The translations under genes and the position numbers were made by a program. DNA of 18,056 bases from Alphaproteobacteria bacterium (GTDB taxonomy: Bacteria > Pseudomonadota > Alphaproteobacteria > Zavarziniales > Zavarziniaceae): NCBI GenBank assembly GCA_021774355.1, contig JAJFJE010000378.1, forward strand, positions 1 to 18,056. The letters are read 5' to 3'. Shown here in pieces: positions 14,808-18,056 of the stretch. How positions within the stretch are numbered: the first letter of the stretch is position 1; each line of letters starts with the position of its first letter. The notes beneath the pieces are model-generated. The model ran no database searches, had not been told where the DNA came from, and saw only the letters and a program-made list of their open reading frames with translations.

Positions 14808-15296
14808 TCAGCGATAGGGTGCGTCGGCGGCGAGGTTCGCCGCGATCTCGCGTTCCCAACGGTCGCCATTGGCCAAGAGCTTGGCCTTGTCGTACATCAG
14901 CTCCTCGCGGGTTTCGGTGGCGAATTCGAAATTCGGCCCCTCGACGATGGCGTCGACCGGACAGGCTTCCTGGCAGAAGCCGCAATAGATGCACTTGGTC
15001 ATGTCGATGTCGTAGCGGGTGGTCCGCCGGCTGCCATCGTCCCGCGGTTCGGCCTCGATGGTGATGGCCTGGGCCGGGCAGATCGCCTCGCACAGCTTGC
15101 AGGCAATGCAGCGCTCCTCGCCGTTGGGATAGCGGCGGAGCACGTGCTCGCCCCGGAAACGAGGGCTCAGCCGACCCTTTTCGTAAGGGTAGTTGATCGT
15201 CGCCTTGGGCTTGAAGGAATAGCGCAGGGTCAGCGCCATGCCGCGGACCAGTTCGCCCAGAAGGAACGCGCGCGCGGTGCGATCGAGAAAGGACAT
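14808..15296 (-). CDS. nuoI: NADH-quinone oxidoreductase subunit I
   Basis: NuoI carries iron-sulfur clusters N6a and N6b, which pass electrons from the peripheral arm to N2 next to the quinone site. The 162-residue product has two ferredoxin motifs, CIACKLCEAICP (C63, C66, C69, C73) and CIYCGFCQEACP (C102, C105, C108, C112), and the N-terminal amphipathic part MSFLDRTARAFLLGELVRGM. The start at 15296 is fixed by GAGGAG, which overlaps the nuoH stop codon (TGAGGAG), seven bases before the ATG. A longer frame runs back into nuoH, but its extension has no family match. Confidence 0.97.
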   Translation of the reverse strand: MSFLDRTARAFLLGELVRGMALTLRYSFKPKATINYPYEKGRLSPRFRGEHVLRRYPNGEERCIACKLCEAICPAQAITIEAEPRDDGSRRTTRYDIDMTKCIYCGFCQEACPVDAIVEGPNFEFATETREELMYDKAKLLANGDRWEREIAANLAADAPYR

Positions 15297-15307
15297 GTCG
15301 GTTCTCC

Positions 15308-16336
15308 TCAGCCCTTGACCGGCAGCCAGCCGAAGCCGACCAGGACGCCGGCGGTCAGCACCACCCAGAACAGGGACAGCGGCAGGAAGACCTTCCAGCC
15401 CAGGCGCATCAGCTGGTCGTAGCGATAGCGCGGCACCGTCGCTTTCACCCAGCACATGACGAACAGCACGGCGAAGATCTTGCCCAGGAACCAGATCGGC
15501 CCCGGGATCCAGTCGAGCAGCCCGAAGATCGAGATCGGCTGCCAGCCCCCCAGGAACAGGATGGCGGTCATCGCCGACATCAGGATCATGTTGGCGTATT
15601 CGCCGAGCATGAACAGGGCGAAGGACATCGACGAATATTCGATCTGGTAGCCGGCCACCAGTTCCGACTCCGCTTCGGGCAGATCGAAGGGCGGGCGGTT
15701 GGTTTCGGCCAGGGCCGAGATGAAGAAGACGACAAACATGGGGAACAGCGGAATGGCGAACCACACATGTTCCTGCGCCTTGACCACGTCGTTGAGGTTC
15801 AGCGAGCCGACGCAGAGCAGCACGGTGATGATGACGAAGCCGATCGAGACTTCGTAGGACACCATCTGGGCCGCCGAACGCAGGCCGCCCAGGAAGGGAT
15901 AGCGGGAATTCGACGCCCAGCCGCCCATGATGATTCCATAGACGCCCAGCGACGAAATGGCGAACAGGTACAGGACGCCGACATTGATGTCGGCCAGCAC
16001 CAGGCCGTCGCCGAAGGGGATCACCGCCCAGGCGATCATGGCCAGGGTGAAGGTCAGGACCGGCGCCAGCAGGAACACGCCCTTATTGGCCCCCGCGGGG
16101 ATGATGGTTTCCTTGGTCAGGAGCTTCAGCCCATCGGCGAAGGGCTGCAACAGGCCGAAAATGCCGACCACGTTGGGGCCACGGCGAAGCTGCATCATCG
16201 CCCAGACCTTGCGGTCGAGCAGGGTCGCATAGGCGACGGCGATCAGCAGCGGCACCACGATGGCCAGGATCTTGGCGACGATCAGGGCCAGTTCGACCAT
16301 CATCTCGGTGCCGGTCATGGGGCTGGCGTCAACCAT
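15308..16336 (-). CDS. nuoH: NADH-quinone oxidoreductase subunit H
   Basis: NuoH forms most of the quinone chamber of complex I at the junction of the peripheral and membrane arms. From the ATG at 16336 the product has 342 residues and about eight membrane segments. MQLRRGPNVVGIFGLLQPFA, GGWASNSRYPFLGGLRSAAQ and the acidic loop FDLPEAESELVAGYQIEYSS are the family's most conserved blocks. The ATG overlaps the nuoG stop by 8 bp, with GGGGA four bases upstream; an alternative ATG at 16318 (MTGTEMM) would be six residues shorter and is nearly as plausible. The nuoI Shine-Dalgarno is built into its stop codon. Confidence 0.96.
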   Translation of the reverse strand: MVDASPMTGTEMMVELALIVAKILAIVVPLLIAVAYATLLDRKVWAMMQLRRGPNVVGIFGLLQPFADGLKLLTKETIIPAGANKGVFLLAPVLTFTLAMIAWAVIPFGDGLVLADINVGVLYLFAISSLGVYGIIMGGWASNSRYPFLGGLRSAAQMVSYEVSIGFVIITVLLCVGSLNLNDVVKAQEHVWFAIPLFPMFVVFFISALAETNRPPFDLPEAESELVAGYQIEYSSMSFALFMLGEYANMILMSAMTAILFLGGWQPISIFGLLDWIPGPIWFLGKIFAVLFVMCWVKATVPRYRYDQLMRLGWKVFLPLSLFWVVLTAGVLVGFGWLPVKG

Positions 16337-18056
16337 GGGTCCCCGTCGCCTCCGCCGCGTCCTGGATATGGAGGGCCGAGCACTCGGCCATGGTTTCGGA
16401 GGCCCGGGCAACCGGATTGGTCAGGTAGAAATCCGGGACCGCCTGCGGAAACGGTGTCTGCGCCACCGGCGCCATGGCGCCGAAGGCGCTCCAGGCGCCG
16501 GGGGTGACCCGGTCCAGGGCCCCGAGATGGGGCACCTGGGCGATCATGGCCTGACGCAGGGCCGCCATGGTGTCGTAGGGCAGCGTCCGGCCCAGGGCGC
16601 CGGAAAGCGCCCGCAGAATGGCCCAGTTCTCGCGCGCGTCGCCCGGCGGAAAGATCGCCCGCCAGCTCCGCTGCACCCGTCCCTCGGTATTCACGAAGGT
16701 CCCATTCTCCTCGGTATAGGCGGCGCCGGGCAGAATGACGTCGGCCCGGTGGGCGCCGGCATCGCCATGGCTGCCCTGATAGATCACGAAGGCCTGCCCG
16801 AGACGCGACGTATCAATCTCGTCGGCGCCGAGCAGGTAGACCGCCTCGATCGCGCCGCTGGCAGCGCCTTCGAGAATGCCTGCCAGGTCACGCCCCTCCG
16901 CACCCGGCACGAAGCCGAGATCGAGGGCACCGACCCGGGCGGCGGCGGCGTGCAACATGGCAAAGCCGTTCCAGTCCGGGCGGACCACGCCCAGCGCTTC
17001 GCACAAGGTCGAGAGCTGGCCGGCCACCGCCGCGCCGTCGTCCCGGGCGAGGGCCGAAGCGCCGACGATGACAATCGGGCGCTGGGCCGCGCGCAGCACC
17101 TCGGCAAAGGGCAGGCTGCCGTCGAGCAGCCCGTCGAGGGTCGCCGGCCCCTCGCCCAGCCATTCCACGCCATAGGTCAGGTCCGCATGGGCGCCGATCG
17201 CGGCGATCTTGCACTTGCCGGTCAGCCAGCGCTTGCGGATCCGGGCGTTCAACACGGCCGCTTCGCGCCGCGGATTGGTGCCGACCAGAAGAATCGCGTC
17301 GGCGTCCTCGACCCCGGCAAGGCCCGGATTGAACAGATAGGACGTGCGCACAGCGGCGTCGATCCGGGCACCATCCTGGCGGCAATCCAGATGAGGCGAG
17401 CCCAGGGCGTCCATCAGGTCCTTCAGGGCCTTGACCGCCTCGACCGGCGCCAGGTCGCCGGCCACCGCGGCAATGCGGTCCCCCGGCAGGCCATGGATGC
17501 GGTCGGTAATGGCCTGGAAAGCCTCGTTCCAGCTGGCCGGCTGGAGCTTGCCGTTGCGGCGCACCCAGGGCCGGTCCAGGCGGCGGCGCTTCAGCCCGTC
17601 CACGGCGAAGCGCGACTTGTCCGACAGCCACTCCTCGTTCACCGCGTCATTGATCCGCGGCAGCACGCGCAGCACTTCGGCACCGCGCGAATCGACCCGG
17701 ATGGCCGAGCCCAGGGCATCCTGCACATCAATCGAATCGGTCTTCTTCAGTTCCCACGGCCGGGCCATGAAGGCATAGGGCTTGGAGGTCAGGGCCCCGA
17801 CCGGGCAAAGATCGATCACGTTACCCGACAGGTCCGACGACACGGCCTGCTCGAGATAGGTGGTGATCTCCATATGCTCGCCCCGGCCGATGGCGCCGAT
17901 CTCCTCGACCCCGGCCACCTCCGCGGCGAAGCGGATGCAGCGGGTGCAATGGATGCAGCGGGTCATGGTGGTCTTGATCAGCGGCCCCATATATTTCTCG
18001 GCCACCGCCCGCTTGTTCTCGTGATAGCGGGTGTGGTCGATGCCATAGGCCATGGC
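16329..18056 (-). CDS. nuoG: NADH-quinone oxidoreductase subunit G (5' end cut by window edge)
   Basis: NuoG is the large iron-sulfur subunit of the complex I peripheral arm. The frame is open to the window edge, and 575 residues are visible of a family of about 680-700. The N-terminal [2Fe-2S] ferredoxin domain and the N5 ligands lie outside. The visible part starts AMAYGIDHTRYHENKRAV, which follows directly after the N5 region in relatives, then CIHCTRC (C33, C36, C39, counting from the ATG at 18053) and CPVGAL (C83), the ligands of cluster N4. A molybdopterin-oxidoreductase-like domain follows, without signs of a cofactor site. VILPGAAYTEENGTFVNTEGRVQ (written here in two parts: VILPGAAYTEENG and TFVNTEGRVQ) is typical. 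The ATG at the very edge is internal, not the start. Confidence 0.96.
   Translation of the reverse strand, partial: AMAYGIDHTRYHENKRAVAEKYMGPLIKTTMTRCIHCTRCIRFAAEVAGVEEIGAIGRGEHMEITTYLEQAVSSDLSGNVIDLCPVGALTSKPYAFMARPWELKKTDSIDVQDALGSAIRVDSRGAEVLRVLPRINDAVNEEWLSDKSRFAVDGLKRRRLDRPWVRRNGKLQPASWNEAFQAITDRIHGLPGDRIAAVAGDLAPVEAVKALKDLMDALGSPHLDCRQDGARIDAAVRTSYLFNPGLAGVEDADAILLVGTNPRREAAVLNARIRKRWLTGKCKIAAIGAHADLTYGVEWLGEGPATLDGLLDGSLPFAEVLRAAQRPIVIVGASALARDDGAAVAGQLSTLCEALGVVRPDWNGFAMLHAAAARVGALDLGFVPGAEGRDLAGILEGAASGAIEAVYLLGADEIDTSRLGQAFVIYQGSHGDAGAHRADVILPGAAYTEENGTFVNTEGRVQRSWRAIFPPGDARENWAILRALSGALGRTLPYDTMAALRQAMIAQVPHLGALDRVTPGAWSAFGAMAPVAQTPFPQAVPDFYLTNPVARASETMAECSALHIQDAAEATGTHG

Noticed and set aside
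15297..15764. Longer nuoI frame reaching into nuoH
   Set aside because: The sequence before MSFLDRTARA is the out-of-frame reading of nuoH; GAGGAG before 15296 fixes the start.

Overview
This is a high-GC window (roughly two thirds G+C by eye) that reads as a chromosomal housekeeping block of an alphaproteobacterium, most likely of Rhodospirillales type. The evidence is the gene order nuoG-H-I-J-K-L-M-N / birA / rnj / mce / DUF1467 / proS / lolC / lolD, which is typical of that class, together with a short prolyl-tRNA synthetase without the large editing insertion, an RNase J, and a biotin ligase without a DNA-binding domain. I see no mobile elements, phage genes, CRISPR arrays, tRNA or rRNA genes.

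Layout from left to right. At 1-713 (minus) is recO, cut by the left edge. A 126-bp divergent gap separates it from coaA (pantothenate kinase), the only clear plus-strand gene. coaA converges on lolD, and a hairpin lies between them. From there to the right edge all genes are on the minus strand, so transcription runs right to left. The main run starts with nuoG, cut by the right edge. nuoH, I, J, K, L, M and N follow almost without gaps and encode the membrane arm and part of the peripheral arm of respiratory complex I. birA and rnj follow with start/stop coupling, and then, after a 122-bp gap, mce and a small membrane protein of the DUF1467 type. A strong bidirectional intrinsic terminator at 5452-5488 closes this run.

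The gap between the DUF1467 gene and proS (5132-5598) is the most informative non-coding part of the window. After the first terminator there is a long, almost perfect stem-loop, then an unpaired C/U-rich stretch that could base-pair with Shine-Dalgarno sequences, then a second intrinsic terminator ending in six Us, all on the minus strand. I read this as a free-standing small RNA gene of about 90-120 nt. Its architecture resembles the alphaproteobacterial suhB/alpha-r8 (MmgR) type of Hfq-associated riboregulator, but family membership is only inferred.

A second short run, proS-lolC-lolD, follows with a 7-bp gap and then an 8-bp overlap. It encodes prolyl-tRNA synthetase and the inner-membrane lipoprotein-release transporter, with a single LolC/E-type permease. 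The window is therefore mostly conserved core metabolism (respiration, cofactors, RNA turnover, translation, lipoprotein sorting). I found no undescribed multi-gene system; the candidate small RNA is the main item worth following up.
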